From contig JARACJ010000005.1 of NCBI GenBank assembly GCA_028767165.1, positions 1 through 64,000 on the forward strand: a stretch of 64,000 nt of DNA, read 5' to 3'. Positions 37,001 through 46,558 of this stretch are shown here, piece after piece. Numbering within the stretch: position 1 is the first letter of the stretch; every line of letters begins with the position of its first letter. A model generated the notes under the pieces. That model had not been told where the DNA came from, did no database searches, and saw nothing but the letters and a program-made list of their open reading frames with translations. The position numbers and the translations under genes are program-made. The stretch is from Proteobacteria bacterium DTSAM18. GTDB lineage: Bacteria; Myxococcota_A; UBA796; GCA-2862545.

Positions 37001-40000
37001 CGTACCAGGTGGAGGCGTCCACGGCGTCGACGTCGACGTCGCCGTCACAGTCGTCGTCGATGCTGTTGCAGACCTCCGCGCGGCCCGGGTTCACCGCGAA
37101 GGCGCCGTCGTCGCAGTCGGTGCTGTCGGTGACGTAGCCGGCCGGCGCGTTGCAGGCCTCGGTGCTCAGCAGGGCATCGCCGTAGCCGTCGCCGTCGTCG
37201 TCCTCGTAGAAGGTGAGGAAGTCGGTGGCGTTGTCGTCGGCCACGCCGTCGCAGTCCTGGTCGACGCCGTCACACACCTCGGTGGCACCGGGGTGGATGG
37301 AGGCGACGTTGTCGTTGCAGTCGTTGCTGCTGGACACGGTGCCGGCGGGCTGGCTGCAGGCGGCCTGGGCATCGGCGAGCTCACCGTAGCCGTCGGCATC
37401 GGAGTCGCCGTACCAGGTGGTGGCGTCGGTGGCGTTCTCGTCGATGGCGCCGTCACAGTCGTTGTCGGCCGCGTCGCAGGTCTCGGGCGCGCCCGGGTGG
37501 GTCGCGGAGGCGGCGTCGTCACAGTCGGAGCTGTTGCCGACGTAGCCGGAGGGAACCGAGCAGGCCTGGGTGGTGCTCGAGGCATCGCCGTAGCCGTCGG
37601 TGTCGCCGTCGGCGTACCAGGTGGAGGCGTTGACCGCGTCGACGTCGATGTCACCGTCGCAGTCGTCGTCGATGCTGTTGCAGACCTCGACCCGGCCCGG
37701 GTTCACCGCGAAGACGGCGTCGTCGCAGTCGGTGCTGTTGACGACGTAGCCGGAGGGAACCGAGCAGGCCTGGGTGGTGGAGCCGCTGTCGCCGTAGCCG
37801 TCGCCGTCGCCGTCCTCGTAGAAGGTGAGGAAGTCGGAGGCGTTGTCGTCGGCCACGCCGTCGCAGTCCTGATCCACACCGTCACACACCTCGGTGGCGC
37901 CGGGGTGGATGGAGGCCTGGCCGTCGTTGCAGTCGGTGCCGGTGGACACGGTGCCGGAGGGCTGGCTGCAGGCAGCCTGGGCGTCGCCGGCATCGCCGTA
38001 GCCGTCGCCGTCGTCGTCGGCGTACCAGGTGGAGGCGTCGGTGGCGTCCTCGTCGATGGCGCTGTCGCAGTCGTTGTCGACGCTGTCGCAGGTCTCGGCG
38101 GCACCCGGGTAGGTGGTGGCCTCGGCGTCGTCACAGTCGCTGGCGTCGAGGACATAGCCGCTGGGCTGGCTGCAGGACTGCTGGGTGCTGCCGGCATCGC
38201 CGAAGCCGTCGCCGTCTGCGTCCTCGTACCAGGTGCCGTTGCCGGCCGCGCCCACATCGACGGTGCCGTCGCAGTCGTCGTCGACACCGTTGCAGACCTC
38301 GGTGCGACCGGGGTTCACCACGAACACCGTGTCGTCGCAGTCGGTGCTGTTGGAGACGTAGCCGCCGGGCGCGGAGCAGGCATCGAGGGCATCGGAGAGG
38401 TCGCCGTAGCCATCGCCATCGGCGTCGCCATAGAAGGTACTGGCGTCGGTGGCGCCGTTGTCGGCCACGCCGTCGCAGTCGTTGTCGACACCGTCACACA
38501 CCTCGGACTCGCCGGGGTTCACGGAGGCCAGGGCGTCGTTGCAGTCGCCGGTGGTGGCCACGGTGCCGGAGGGCTGGTCGCAGGAGACCGTGACGTCGAG
38601 AGCGTCGCCGTACAGGTCGCCATCGTCGTCGGCGTACCAGGAGGTGGCGTCGGAGGCACCCTCGTCGACGGTGCCGTCGCAGTCGTTGTCGATGTCGTCG
38701 CAGATCTCGCCGGCACCGGGGTGGGCGGCGGCCTCGGCATCGTCGCAGTCATCGCTGGTGGTGACGTAGCCGGCCGGCTGGGCGCAGGCCTCGAGCTCGA
38801 CGGAGGCGTCGCCGTGGGCATCGCCGTCGGTGTCGGCGTACCAGGTGACCGCGTCGATGGCGTCGCCGTCGATGTCGCCGTCGCAGTCGTCGTCGATGCT
38901 GTTGCAGACCTCGGTGCGGCCGGGGTTCACGGTGAACTCGGCGTCGTCGCAGTCGGTGCTGTTGGCGACGTAGCCGCTGGGGACGGAGCAGGCGTCGACG
39001 GCGTCGGAGAGATCGCCGTAGCCGTCGCCGTCGCCGTCGCCGTACCAGGTGGACATGTCGGTGGCGCCGTCGTCGGCCACACCGTCACAGTCCTGGTCGA
39101 CGCCGTCGCACACCTCGGTGGCGCCGGGGTGGATGGAGGCGACCGCGTCGTTGCAGTCGCCGCTGGTGGCCACCGTGCCGGAAGGCTGGTCGCAGGCCAG
39201 CTGGGAGCCGATCCCGGTGCCATGGCCGTCGCCGTCGCCATCGGTGTACCAGGTGGAGGCGTCGATCGCGTTCTCGTCGATGGCGCCGTCGCAGTCGTTG
39301 TCGAGGTCGTCGCAGCTCTCCGGGGCGCCGGGGAACACGGCCACCGCGCCGTCGTCGCAGTCGGTGGCATCGCCGACATAGCCGGAGGGCTGGGCGCAGG
39401 CCTCGAGGGTGGCGGACGCATCGCCGAAGGCATCGCCGTCGGAGTCGGCGTACCAGGTGGGGGCGTCGACCGCGCCACCGTCGACGTCGCCGTCGCAGTC
39501 GTCATCGATGCTGTTGCAGACCTCGGTGCGGCCGGGGTTCACCGTGAAGGCGGCATCGTCGCAGTCGCCGTCGTTGCCGACGTAGCCGGAGGGGGCCGCG
39601 CAGGCGTCGGTGGTGGAGCCGGCGTCGCCGTAGCCGTCGGCGTCGCCATCGGCGTACCAGGTGCTCATGTCGGTGGCGCCGTCGTCGGCCACGCCGTCGC
39701 AGTCCTGGTCGACGCCGTCACACACCTCGGCGGCGCCGGGGTGGATGGAGGCCTGGGCGTCGTTGCAGTCGCCGCTCACGGCCACGGTGCCCGCGGGCTG
39801 ATCACAGGTGACCTGGGCGTTCGAGCTGGTGCCGTAGCCGTCGGCGTCGGCGTCGGTGTACCAGGTGGAGGCGTCCGTCGCGTTCTCGTCGATGGTGCCG
39901 TCGCAGTCGTTGTCGGCGTCGTCGCAGGTCTCGGGGGCACCGGGGTAGGTGGCCGCCGCCGCGTCGTCGCAGTCGCCGCTGTTGGCGACGTGGCCGGAGG

Positions 40001-42938
40001 GCTGGGCGCAGGCCTCGGTGGTGGAGGAGGCGTCGCCCCAGGTGTCGGCATCGGCATCGGCGTACCAGGTGGACATGTCGATGGCGTCGCCGTCGATGTC
40101 GCCGTCACAGTCGTCGTCGATGCTGTTGCAGACCTCGGTGCGGCCGGGGTTCACGGCGAAGGCGGTGTCGTCGCAGTCGCCGTCGTTGCCCACGTAGCCG
40201 ACAGGAGCGGAGCAGGCGTCGGTGCTGACGGAGCTGTCGCCGTAGCCATCGCCGTCGCCGTCGCTGTACCAGGTGGAGGCATCGGAGGCGCCGTCGTCGG
40301 CCACGCCGTCGCAGTCCTGGTCGATGCCGTCACACACCTCGGTGGCACCGGGGTGGATGGTGGCCTGGCCGTCGTTGCAGTCGGTGGCGTCGATGACCGT
40401 GCCGGAAGGCTGCTCACAGGCCAGCACGGGGGCGGCCAGGTTGCCGTAGCCGTCGCCGTCGACGTCGCTGTAGAAGGTCTGGGCGTCGGCCGCGGAGCTC
40501 TCGTCGACCACGCCGTCGCAGTTGTTGTCGAGGTCGTCACAGACCTCGATGCCACCCGGGAAGGCCTGGTCGGAGGTGTCGTCGCAGTCGTCGTCGCTCT
40601 CGACGTAGCCGACGGGCTGGTCACAGGCCTGGACACTGTCGGACGCGTCGCCGTACCCGTCGCCGTCGGTGTCCGCGTACCAGGTGAGGGGATCCACCGC
40701 GTCGTTGTCGATCAGGGTGTCGCAGTCGTTGTCGACACCGTCGCAGACCTCGTTGGCGTCGGGGTTGGTGGAGGCCTGCAGGTCGTCGCAGTCGTCGTTG
40801 TTGGGCACGTAGGAGCCGACGGGGTCGCAGGAGACGACGCTGTTGAGGCTTCCGCCGTAGGAGTCGGCGTCGGCGTCGAGGTACCAGGTCTCGGCGTCGG
40901 TGGCGTCGACGTCGACCTGGCCGTCACAGTCGTTGTCGAGGTCGTCGCAGACCTCGTCGGCGTCGGGGTTCACGTCCTCGTCGTCGTCGTTGCAGTCGCC
41001 GTCGACGTCGACGTAGCCGTCGGTGGCCTCGCAGCCCGCGATGGCCGAGCCGTTCAGGCCGAAGCCGTCACCGTCGAAGTCCTCGTAGAGGATCTCGGTG
41101 CCGTCGGAGGCGCCGACGTCGATCGTGCCGTCGCAGTCGTTGTCGATCTCGTCGCAGATCTCGTCGTTGCCCGGGAAGGACTCGGCCTCGTCGTCGTCGC
41201 AGTCGCCGGGGAGCGCGACGTGGTCGACGGGGGCATCACAGGCGAGCACGGCGGTGCCGGTGCCGAAGCCGTCGCCGTCGAGATCCTCGTACCAGGCGTA
41301 CAGGTCGGTGGCGTCGTTGTCGATCACGCCGTCGCAGTCCTGATCGCGGCCGTCGCAGGTCTCCTCGGCGCCCGGGTAGACGTCGGAGGCAATGTCGTTG
41401 CAGTCGTCCGAGGACTCGACGTAGGAGCCGGGGGCGTCACAGGCGACGATGGTGGCGAGGGTGCCGCCCACGCCGTCGCCGTCGGCATCGAGGTGCCAGG
41501 TGTCGGCGTCGGTGGCGTTCTCGTCGATCGAGCCGTCGCAGTCGTTGTCGGCGTCGTCGCAGACCTCGTCGGCGCCGGGGAAGGTGGCGTCGTCGTCGTC
41601 GTCGCAGTCACCGCTGGCCGGGGCGTAGCCCTCCGGGGGGTCACAGCTGTCGACGGTGTCGGTGGCGATGCCGAAGCCGTCGCCGTCGTCGTCGAGGTAC
41701 CAGGTGGCGGTGGAGGTGTTGCCGTCGTCGACGAGGCCGTTGCAGTCGTTGTCGAGGCCGTCGCACAGCTCCGTGGCGCCGGGGTAGACCGAGCCGCGAT
41801 CGTCGTCGCAGTCGGTGGAGTCGGTGATGTAGCCGGCGGGCTGGCTGCAGGCGGACTGCATGTCGCCGGCATCGCCGAAGCCGTCGCCGTCCGCGTCGGC
41901 GTACCAGTCGATGGCACCGACGGCGTTGTTGTCGATCAGGGTGTCGCAGTTGTTGTCGACACCATCGCAGGTCTCGGTGGCGCCCACGTAGGTGGTGCTG
42001 TCGGCATCGTCACAGTCGTCGGAGACGTCGACGTACCCGGTGGGCTGGCTGCAGGCCTCCATCGAGGTGCCGGGATCGCCGTGGGTGTCGCCGTCGCCAT
42101 CGGCGTACCAGGTGGGGGCGTCGACGCCCTCCTCGTCGGTGAGGCCGTCACAGTCGTTGTCGAGGCCGTCGCAGTACTCGTCGGCTCCGGGGTGGATGCT
42201 CATGACGGCGTCGTCGCAGTCGGTGGCATCGGAGACCTTGCCCGCGGGCTGGTTGCACGCCTGGACCTCGGTGTTGGGGTTGCCGAAGCCGTCGAGGTCG
42301 AAGTCGGTGTACCAGAGCTCGCCCACGCCATCGTCGATGAGGGCGTTGCAGTCGTTGTCGAGGCCGTCGCAGACCTCGGCCGCGGCGGGGTTGATCAGGA
42401 TGTCGAGGTCGTTGCAGTCACCGGCGTCGAGGACGACGTCGTCGTTGCCCTCGCACGCCTGGATCCACGTGTCGTCGTCGCCGTAGCCGTCGCCGTCGAC
42501 GTCGTAGTAGAAGGTGAGCGCGTCGACGGCGTCCTGGTCGGCCGTGCCGTCGCAGTCGTTGTCGATGCCGTCGCAGACCTCGTCGACGCCCGGGTTGATC
42601 GCGGCGTTGAGATCCTCGCAGTCGGTGCCCACGTACATGCCGTCCTCGTCGAGGACGCCGTAGCCGTCCTGATCGAGGTCGTCGTCGAGGGTGGCCTCGT
42701 CACAGTCGTTGTCGAGGCCGTCGTAGGGGACCTCCTGCGCGTTGGGGTGGACGAGCGGATTGCTGTCGTCGCAGTCCTCGTCGGCCGTGTAGCCGTCCTC
42801 GTCGTCATCCCTCTCCGAGTCGTCGAGGTAGTCATCCGGGTTGGTCACGACGACGTCGTTGCCCTTCGGGGGCTCTTCGTCGTGATTTCGACACCCTGCG
42901 GTGACGGCGAGGGTCAACAGTACTGGCAGCCACTTCAT
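34098..42938 (-). CDS. Giant repeat lipoprotein with fibrinogen-like C-terminus
   Basis: A 2946-residue lipoprotein (lipobox VTAGC, Cys16). About 40 repeats of roughly 68 residues fill residues 45-2720. Each has a CDGxDNDCDG-type loop, a Trp-Tyr-x-Asp-x-Asp-Gly-Asp-Gly-Tyr-Gly loop and an ACxQPxGY segment, matching the MopI/putative metal-binding repeats that resemble thrombospondin-3 calcium loops. The last ~180 residues hold a fibrinogen-like start (DGDYLVDPDG...ECNMSYAGGGWTII) and a beta-rich jelly-roll-like region ending SMGIDNVEVWIR. GGAGG lies five bases before the ATG. I infer a calcium-stiffened surface stalk with a recognition head; adhesion or predation is speculative. Confidence 0.88.
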   Translation of the reverse strand: MKWLPVLLTLAVTAGCRNHDEEPPKGNDVVVTNPDDYLDDSERDDDEDGYTADEDCDDSNPLVHPNAQEVPYDGLDNDCDEATLDDDLDQDGYGVLDEDGMYVGTDCEDLNAAINPGVDEVCDGIDNDCDGTADQDAVDALTFYYDVDGDGYGDDDTWIQACEGNDDVVLDAGDCNDLDILINPAAAEVCDGLDNDCNALIDDGVGELWYTDFDLDGFGNPNTEVQACNQPAGKVSDATDCDDAVMSIHPGADEYCDGLDNDCDGLTDEEGVDAPTWYADGDGDTHGDPGTSMEACSQPTGYVDVSDDCDDADSTTYVGATETCDGVDNNCDTLIDNNAVGAIDWYADADGDGFGDAGDMQSACSQPAGYITDSTDCDDDRGSVYPGATELCDGLDNDCNGLVDDGNTSTATWYLDDDGDGFGIATDTVDSCDPPEGYAPASGDCDDDDDATFPGADEVCDDADNDCDGSIDENATDADTWHLDADGDGVGGTLATIVACDAPGSYVESSDDCNDIASDVYPGAEETCDGRDQDCDGVIDNDATDLYAWYEDLDGDGFGTGTAVLACDAPVDHVALPGDCDDDEAESFPGNDEICDEIDNDCDGTIDVGASDGTEILYEDFDGDGFGLNGSAIAGCEATDGYVDVDGDCNDDDEDVNPDADEVCDDLDNDCDGQVDVDATDAETWYLDADADSYGGSLNSVVSCDPVGSYVPNNDDCDDLQASTNPDANEVCDGVDNDCDTLIDNDAVDPLTWYADTDGDGYGDASDSVQACDQPVGYVESDDDCDDTSDQAFPGGIEVCDDLDNNCDGVVDESSAADAQTFYSDVDGDGYGNLAAPVLACEQPSGTVIDATDCNDGQATIHPGATEVCDGIDQDCDGVADDGASDASTWYSDGDGDGYGDSSVSTDACSAPVGYVGNDGDCDDTAFAVNPGRTEVCNSIDDDCDGDIDGDAIDMSTWYADADADTWGDASSTTEACAQPSGHVANSGDCDDAAAATYPGAPETCDDADNDCDGTIDENATDASTWYTDADADGYGTSSNAQVTCDQPAGTVAVSGDCNDAQASIHPGAAEVCDGVDQDCDGVADDGATDMSTWYADGDADGYGDAGSTTDACAAPSGYVGNDGDCDDAAFTVNPGRTEVCNSIDDDCDGDVDGGAVDAPTWYADSDGDAFGDASATLEACAQPSGYVGDATDCDDGAVAVFPGAPESCDDLDNDCDGAIDENAIDASTWYTDGDGDGHGTGIGSQLACDQPSGTVATSGDCNDAVASIHPGATEVCDGVDQDCDGVADDGATDMSTWYGDGDGDGYGDLSDAVDACSVPSGYVANSTDCDDAEFTVNPGRTEVCNSIDDDCDGDIDGDAIDAVTWYADTDGDAHGDASVELEACAQPAGYVTTSDDCDDAEAAAHPGAGEICDDIDNDCDGTVDEGASDATSWYADDDGDLYGDALDVTVSCDQPSGTVATTGDCNDALASVNPGESEVCDGVDNDCDGVADNGATDASTFYGDADGDGYGDLSDALDACSAPGGYVSNSTDCDDTVFVVNPGRTEVCNGVDDDCDGTVDVGAAGNGTWYEDADGDGFGDAGSTQQSCSQPSGYVLDASDCDDAEATTYPGAAETCDSVDNDCDSAIDEDATDASTWYADDDGDGYGDAGDAQAACSQPSGTVSTGTDCNDGQASIHPGATEVCDGVDQDCDGVADDNASDFLTFYEDGDGDGYGDSGSTTQACSVPSGYVVNSTDCDDAVFAVNPGRVEVCNSIDDDCDGDIDVDAVNASTWYADGDTDGYGDASSTTQACSVPSGYVGNSSDCDDAASATHPGAPETCDAADNDCDGAIDENATDATTWYGDSDADGYGELADAQAACSQPAGTVSSSNDCNDNVASIHPGATEVCDGVDQDCDGVADDNATDFLTFYEDDDGDGYGDALLSTEACNAPAGYVTDSTDCDDGAFAVNPGRAEVCNSIDDDCDGDVDVDAVDASTWYGDGDGDSYGDALDTTAACVQPAGFVGNSADCDDAAAATYPGAPETCDDADNDCDGAIDENATDASNWYGDNDGDGYGNLANLQAACDQPSGTVANSTDCNDAQASIHPGAAEVCDGVDQDCDGTADENATDASTFYEDGDGDGYGDALVSTDACFAPAGYVSDATDCNDAVFAVNPGRTEVCNSVDDDCDGNVDGGAVDATTWYLDGDGDDYGIAGSTTAACTEPAGYAAVTGDCDDAASTINPGAAEVCDSSDNDCDGIVDEPDATDADTWYADFDGDGFGTASNQRQACSQPFGFVDDSTDCNDAASDVYVGASETCDGRDQDCDGVADDNAIDAIDFFTDGDGDGFGAGVATQACSAPSGKVANDDDCNDANFTQNPARTELCNGIDDDCDGTTDVGAANMTTWYVDADSDGAGSLDATQQACSQPSGYELSADDCDDGEASMFPGNAEQCDGLDNDCSGLADYPVPASASTWYADIDDDGYGNSSLTTQACDQPTGYASVDGDCNDLAPTALPGGTETCDGLDNDCNGTVDDGAIGTGTWYEDGDGDGFGDAGSTLSQCSQPSGYVALSTDCDDAVAAINPNATEICNGSDDNCDGVIDDDAIDRSLFWPDADGDGYGLGASVLACEAPLGYGEDAGDCDDADADISPGATEACNGYDDDCDGATDESGGTVSWYLDADGDGYGADDTEVTACAAPSAAYVLDGEDCEDLDANIYPGAPLACDGTDADCDGDIDNDADDDGYADGWCGGDDCDDSDATMVPEVGGGCAVGGGCNDIVDGPNDYGDGDYLVDPDGFLGGDAAFTVECNMSYAGGGWTIIFTDDFSSPDAGWSLQTTSTCDGATILGGDGIWNASTTEDIEIDTLDIGHEEARVMVDIYAIDGWSNTDYWVSADTSTVVSDTWTNGLVTGGLCGSVAFGDDILFVDEIVEHSLNDMTLEFGIGASSINGGLAPSMGIDNVEVWIR
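35590..40350 (-). repeat. 612-bp higher-order repeat within the giant gene
   Basis: A three-unit block (CDGVDQDCDG type, then CNSIDDDCDG type, then ETCDDADNDCDG type) recurs along residues about 865-2450. The marker (c/t)gttgca for the second unit type occurs at 35839, 36451, 37063, 37675, 38287, 38899, 39511 and 40123, that is, seven successive intervals of exactly 612 bp (204 codons). Flanking units drop out of register by 3 bp. Confidence 0.9.
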
Positions 42939-42969
42939 TTTTTCCTCCACCCCTAGCGGCGTCGCGACC

Positions 42970-42999
42970 ATGATAGGCCAGACGTCACACCGATCCCAA
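42970..42999 (-). promoter_or_regulatory. Candidate sigma-70-type promoter of the giant gene
   Basis: On the minus strand TTGGGA (42999-42994) and TATCAT (42975-42970) are separated by 18 bp. Transcription would start near 42963, about 25 bases before the start codon, which suits the strong GGAGG site there. Confidence 0.4.
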
Positions 43000-43074
43000 A
43001 CGCGGACGATCCCTTACAGGGTCAGGCTCGGGAACGATGTAGCGGGCGAAGAACCTCCGCGCAGCCCCAATCTT

Positions 43075-43095
43075 TGTCCGTATCGAATACGGACA
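43075..43095 (-). terminator. Hairpin at the end of the trp operon
   Basis: TGTCCGTAT-CGA-ATACGGACA, a perfect 9-bp stem 17 bp past the trpA stop, before the giant lipoprotein gene. No T-run follows on the minus strand, so termination may be factor-assisted. Confidence 0.55.
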
Positions 43096-43111
43096 CGTGA
43101 AAAGCCGGGAA

Positions 43112-43927
43112 TCAGCGAACCGAATTCGTCGATTGTGGAGGTTGGGGCAAATATTTTTCGCGCAAATCCCGAAGAAATTCTTTCTCGGAGAGGCCCGAAT
43201 CGACCGCCTCGATCAGCGCGGAACCCACAATGGCACCGTCCGCATGACCCGTGAGATTCCGCACGTGCTCCGCGGTACGGATACCGAAACCGGCGCATAC
43301 CGGTACCCTGGAAACGCCGCGAACCCGGTCGAGGTAACCGTTGACCTGCCGTGCATCCATGGATCCACCCGTGATGCCGGTGACCGTGACCGCGTAGGCG
43401 AACCCACCCTCCGGATCCGCCGTGAGCATCCTCAGGCGCTCCGGCGGCGTGACCGGTGTGACGAGGGAGATCACCGCCAGGCCATGGTCCCTGGCGAGAT
43501 CCCGGAATTCGCCGGACTCCTCCCAGGGGATGTCCGGCAGGATGAAGCCCGCGATGTGGCAGGCTTCGGCCTCGGCCAGCAGCCGTTCGTATCCGTAGGC
43601 GTGCAGCGGGTTGGCGTAGCTCATCAGCACGATGGGACACCCCGGCGCCCTCGGCAGCCCCCGAAGGGTCTGCAGGATCCACGACAGCGTGACCCCCTGC
43701 TCCAGCGCCCGACGGGCCGCGGCCTGGATCACCGGGCCGTCGGCGGTGGGATCGGAGAACGGCACCCCGAGCTCGATCGCATCGGCCACGTCGCTGACCT
43801 CGAGCAGCCGCTCGGCAAAGCCATCGAGACCGTGCAGACCGGCCATCAGGTAGGGCATCAGGGCCGGCCGTCCCGGCACCTTCGGGTGGCGGATGGCGTG
43901 GCTGAGCGCGCGTGCGGGGCTGTTCAT
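43112..43927 (-). CDS. trpA: Tryptophan synthase alpha chain
   Basis: A 271-residue TIM-barrel enzyme that cleaves indole-3-glycerol phosphate to indole and glyceraldehyde 3-phosphate, passing indole to TrpB. Catalytic acid blocks are visible: [19 protein letters not shown] and [14 protein letters not shown], with the phosphate loops near [13 protein letters not shown] and [13 protein letters not shown]. The ATG overlaps the trpB stop as ATGA. Last gene of the trp operon. Confidence 0.95.
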   Translation of the reverse strand: MNSPARALSHAIRHPKVPGRPALMPYLMAGLHGLDGFAERLLEVSDVADAIELGVPFSDPTADGPVIQAAARRALEQGVTLSWILQTLRGLPRAPGCPIVLMSYANPLHAYGYERLLAEAEACHIAGFILPDIPWEESGEFRDLARDHGLAVISLVTPVTPPERLRMLTADPEGGFAYAVTVTGITGGSMDARQVNGYLDRVRGVSRVPVCAGFGIRTAEHVRNLTGHADGAIVGSALIEAVDSGLSEKEFLRDLREKYLPQPPQSTNSVR

Positions 43928-45120
43928 CGGGCCTCCCAGGCCTGCAGGATGGGCAGATCCTTGTCTCCGCGCCCGCTGCAGCCGATGACGATGCGGGCGC
44001 CGGGGTTGCTGCGGGCATACCGCCGGGCGCCGGCGAACGCGTGGGCCGACTCCACGGCCGGCAGGATGCCCTCGAGCCGGCACAGCTCCGCGAGGGCGTC
44101 CATGGCCTCCTCGTCGGTGACGGTCTCGTAGATGGCCCGCCCGACCTCCGCGAGGAAGGCGTGCTCGGGGCCGACGCCGGAGTAGTCGAGACCGGCGGAG
44201 ACGGAGTGGGTCTCGACGACCTGGCCGTGGGGATCCTGCAGCAGCAGCGTGAGGGCGCCGTGCAGGATGCCGGGGGTGCCCCGCGCCACCGTGGCAGCGT
44301 GATCGCCGAGGCCCATGCCCCTGCCCCCGGGCTCGATGCCCAGGATCTCGACGTCCGTGTCGAGGAAGGGGTGGAACAGGCCCATCGCGTTCGAACCGCC
44401 GCCGACGCAGGCCACGACCACGTCCGGCAGGCCGCCGGCCAGCTCCTGGATCTGTTCGCGTGCCTCCTGGCCGAGCACCTTCTGGAACTCGCGGACCAGC
44501 CACGGATAGGGGTGGGGCCCCACCACCGAGCCGAGGCAGTAGAAGGTGGACTGGGGATCGGTGACCCAGTGGCGCAGGGCCTCGTCGATGGCCGCGCGGA
44601 GGGTGGCATCCCCGTGGGTGACGGGCACGACCTCGGCTCCGAGCAGCTCCATGCGGCGCACGTTGGGTGCCTGCCGCTCGACGTCGACCGCGCCCATGTA
44701 CACCCGGCAGGGGATCCCCACCCGGGCACAGGCCGCCGCGGTGGCCACGCCGTGCTGGCCAGCCCCCGTCTCCGCCACCACGCTCTTCGCCCCCATGCGC
44801 CTTGCGAGGAGCGCCTGGCCCAGGGCGTTGTTGATCTTGTGGGCACCGGTGTGGGCCAGATCCTCCCGCTTCAGCCAGACCTCGGCGCCCCACGCCTCCG
44901 ACAGGCGGGGCGCGTGGCTCAGGGGCGTGGGCCGCCCGACCCAGTTGCGGAGCATCCCGCGGTAGGCATCCATGAAGTCCGGATCCGCCAGCGCCTCGCG
45001 CGCCTCCTCCTCGAGCCGGATCACCGCCGGCATGAGGGTCTCCGCCACGAACCGTCCGCCGAAGCGGCCGAAGTAGCCGCGTTCGTCCGGAAAGGCCTCC
45101 CAGTCCATCTGCACCTTCAC
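43924..45120 (-). CDS. trpB: Tryptophan synthase beta chain
   Basis: A 398-residue PLP enzyme joining indole and serine. The PLP lysine lies in [19 protein letters not shown]; the phosphate-binding GGGSNAMG and [17 protein letters not shown] blocks follow. I take the GTG at 45120, which overlaps the trpF stop as GTGA and has GGGGGAGGG upstream; the internal ATG at 45108 is an alternative four codons later. Confidence 0.95.
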   Translation of the reverse strand: MKVQMDWEAFPDERGYFGRFGGRFVAETLMPAVIRLEEEAREALADPDFMDAYRGMLRNWVGRPTPLSHAPRLSEAWGAEVWLKREDLAHTGAHKINNALGQALLARRMGAKSVVAETGAGQHGVATAAACARVGIPCRVYMGAVDVERQAPNVRRMELLGAEVVPVTHGDATLRAAIDEALRHWVTDPQSTFYCLGSVVGPHPYPWLVREFQKVLGQEAREQIQELAGGLPDVVVACVGGGSNAMGLFHPFLDTDVEILGIEPGGRGMGLGDHAATVARGTPGILHGALTLLLQDPHGQVVETHSVSAGLDYSGVGPEHAFLAEVGRAIYETVTDEEAMDALAELCRLEGILPAVESAHAFAGARRYARSNPGARIVIGCSGRGDKDLPILQAWEAR

Positions 45121-45743
45121 TGCACCCTCCCCCTGGCGGCGGCCACGAAGGCCTCCACCTTCGAAGCACTCTTCACTCCCGGCGCCGACTCGATGCCGCT
45201 GCTGACATCGACCGCGTGGGGACGCACATGCCGGATCCGCGCCGCCACGGTGTCGGGCGTGAGCCCTCCCGCGAGCACCATCGGACCGAGCTGGGCCAGC
45301 GCGGCCCCCCGGTCGTCGTCGCCGGCACTGCCCCCGCCGCCCCCGGACGGGCCGTCCCAGACGAAGGACCCGATGAGTCCCCTCACCTCCCGCCGCGTGC
45401 CGTCGAACCCGAGCGCACGGACGCGATCGAGCGCATCGGGACCGTCGACCACCACCGGCAGGAAGGCCCACGACGCCGGAAGGCCGGTGCCGTCGTAGCC
45501 GAGCCAGCCCTGCACCCCCGTGAGGGGCAGGTGGGCGATGGCTGCGACGTCCTCCGCCGTGACGTCGCGGAACACCGCCCAGCGCTGGACGTCCTCCGGG
45601 ATCATCGACAGCAACCGCTCGGCGGTGGAGACGTCGACCCGACGCACCGACGGCGCGAACACGAGGCCGATGGCGTCCGGGCGACCCGCACCAGCCGCCA
45701 TCACGTCGCGCGGGGTGGACAGGCCGCACAGCTTGATCAGCAT
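45117..45743 (-). CDS. trpF: Phosphoribosylanthranilate isomerase
   Basis: A 208-residue TIM barrel for the third step of tryptophan synthesis. Family motifs: [12 protein letters not shown] with catalytic Cys, [33 protein letters not shown] and [20 protein letters not shown]. An unusual acidic/glycine insert, [14 protein letters not shown], precedes the AGGLTP strand. The ATG at 45743 lies 7 bp inside the 3' end of trpC. Confidence 0.93.
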   Translation of the reverse strand: MLIKLCGLSTPRDVMAAGAGRPDAIGLVFAPSVRRVDVSTAERLLSMIPEDVQRWAVFRDVTAEDVAAIAHLPLTGVQGWLGYDGTGLPASWAFLPVVVDGPDALDRVRALGFDGTRREVRGLIGSFVWDGPSGGGGGSAGDDDRGAALAQLGPMVLAGGLTPDTVAARIRHVRPHAVDVSSGIESAPGVKSASKVEAFVAAARGRVQ

Positions 45744-46558
45744 CGCGCCCTCCCCTGCTCGATCATCGACCGCAGCAGCGCCTCGGGGCCATCCGACGCC
45801 ATCAGGGCGGAGCCCACGAGGGCCATCCGGTAGCCGAGCGCGGCGGCCCGACCGACATCGGCCGCCGACGCCATCCCGCTCTCCGCCACGGCGACCGCAC
45901 CGGGCGGCATCCGTGACGCCAGCCCCTCCAGCCGATCCGGATCCACCTGCAGCGTGCGCAGGTTGCGGGTGTTCACCCCCACGAGTCGTGGCTGCCCCGG
46001 TGCGGGCGGCACCCGCACCACCCGGGCGATGCGCCGCAGATCGTCCTCGTCGAAGGCCTCCCACAGCACGAACATCCCGAGCTCCCCCGCGAGGGCGTCG
46101 AGCCGGGCCATGGCGTCGTCGTCGAGGATGGCCGCGATGAGCAGCACGCCCGAGGCCCCCGCCGCCCGCGCCTGCCAGATCTGGTAGGGATCGACCAGGA
46201 AGTCCTTGCGCATCACGGGCACGGCCACGGCCCGCGCCACGGCCTGCAGATCGTCGAGGCGGCCATGGAAGCGCTCGGGCTCGGTGAGCACGCTGATCGC
46301 CGCCGCGCCGCCCCTGCCGTAGGCGGACGCCTGCCCCACCACCAGCTCCGACCGGTCGCCCTCGGGCACCCGGAGCACGCCCACGGAGGGCGCGGCGAGC
46401 TTGACCTCGGCGAGCACGTCGAAGCCGGACAGGTGAAGCGGCCAGGGAGCCGGCACATCGGCGAGCCGGGCCTGCAGCTCGGCCAGGGGCGTGGCAGCGG
46501 CATCGGCCTCGCATCGATCGGCCGAGCCCTGCGCCATGGTCCTGAGGAAGTCGCTCAC
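45737..46558 (-). CDS. trpC: Indole-3-glycerol phosphate synthase
   Basis: A 273-residue enzyme closing the indole ring. It shows [16 protein letters not shown] (usually EVKxxSPS), [56 protein letters not shown] and VAESGMAS. The GTG at 46558 overlaps the trpD stop as GTGA. TrpC is separate from TrpF here, not fused as in enterobacteria. Confidence 0.94.
   Translation of the reverse strand: MSDFLRTMAQGSADRCEADAAATPLAELQARLADVPAPWPLHLSGFDVLAEVKLAAPSVGVLRVPEGDRSELVVGQASAYGRGGAAAISVLTEPERFHGRLDDLQAVARAVAVPVMRKDFLVDPYQIWQARAAGASGVLLIAAILDDDAMARLDALAGELGMFVLWEAFDEDDLRRIARVVRVPPAPGQPRLVGVNTRNLRTLQVDPDRLEGLASRMPPGAVAVAESGMASAADVGRAAALGYRMALVGSALMASDGPEALLRSMIEQGRARC

Noticed and set aside
34389-42956. 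A ~2855-codon open frame on the plus strand opposite the giant lipoprotein gene
   Set aside because: It encodes a low-complexity Val/Ala/Gly/Asp sequence with no domain. It is the complement of the Asp-rich repeats, whose codons (GAC, GTC, GCC) rarely create stops on the other strand. No ribosome site supports it.
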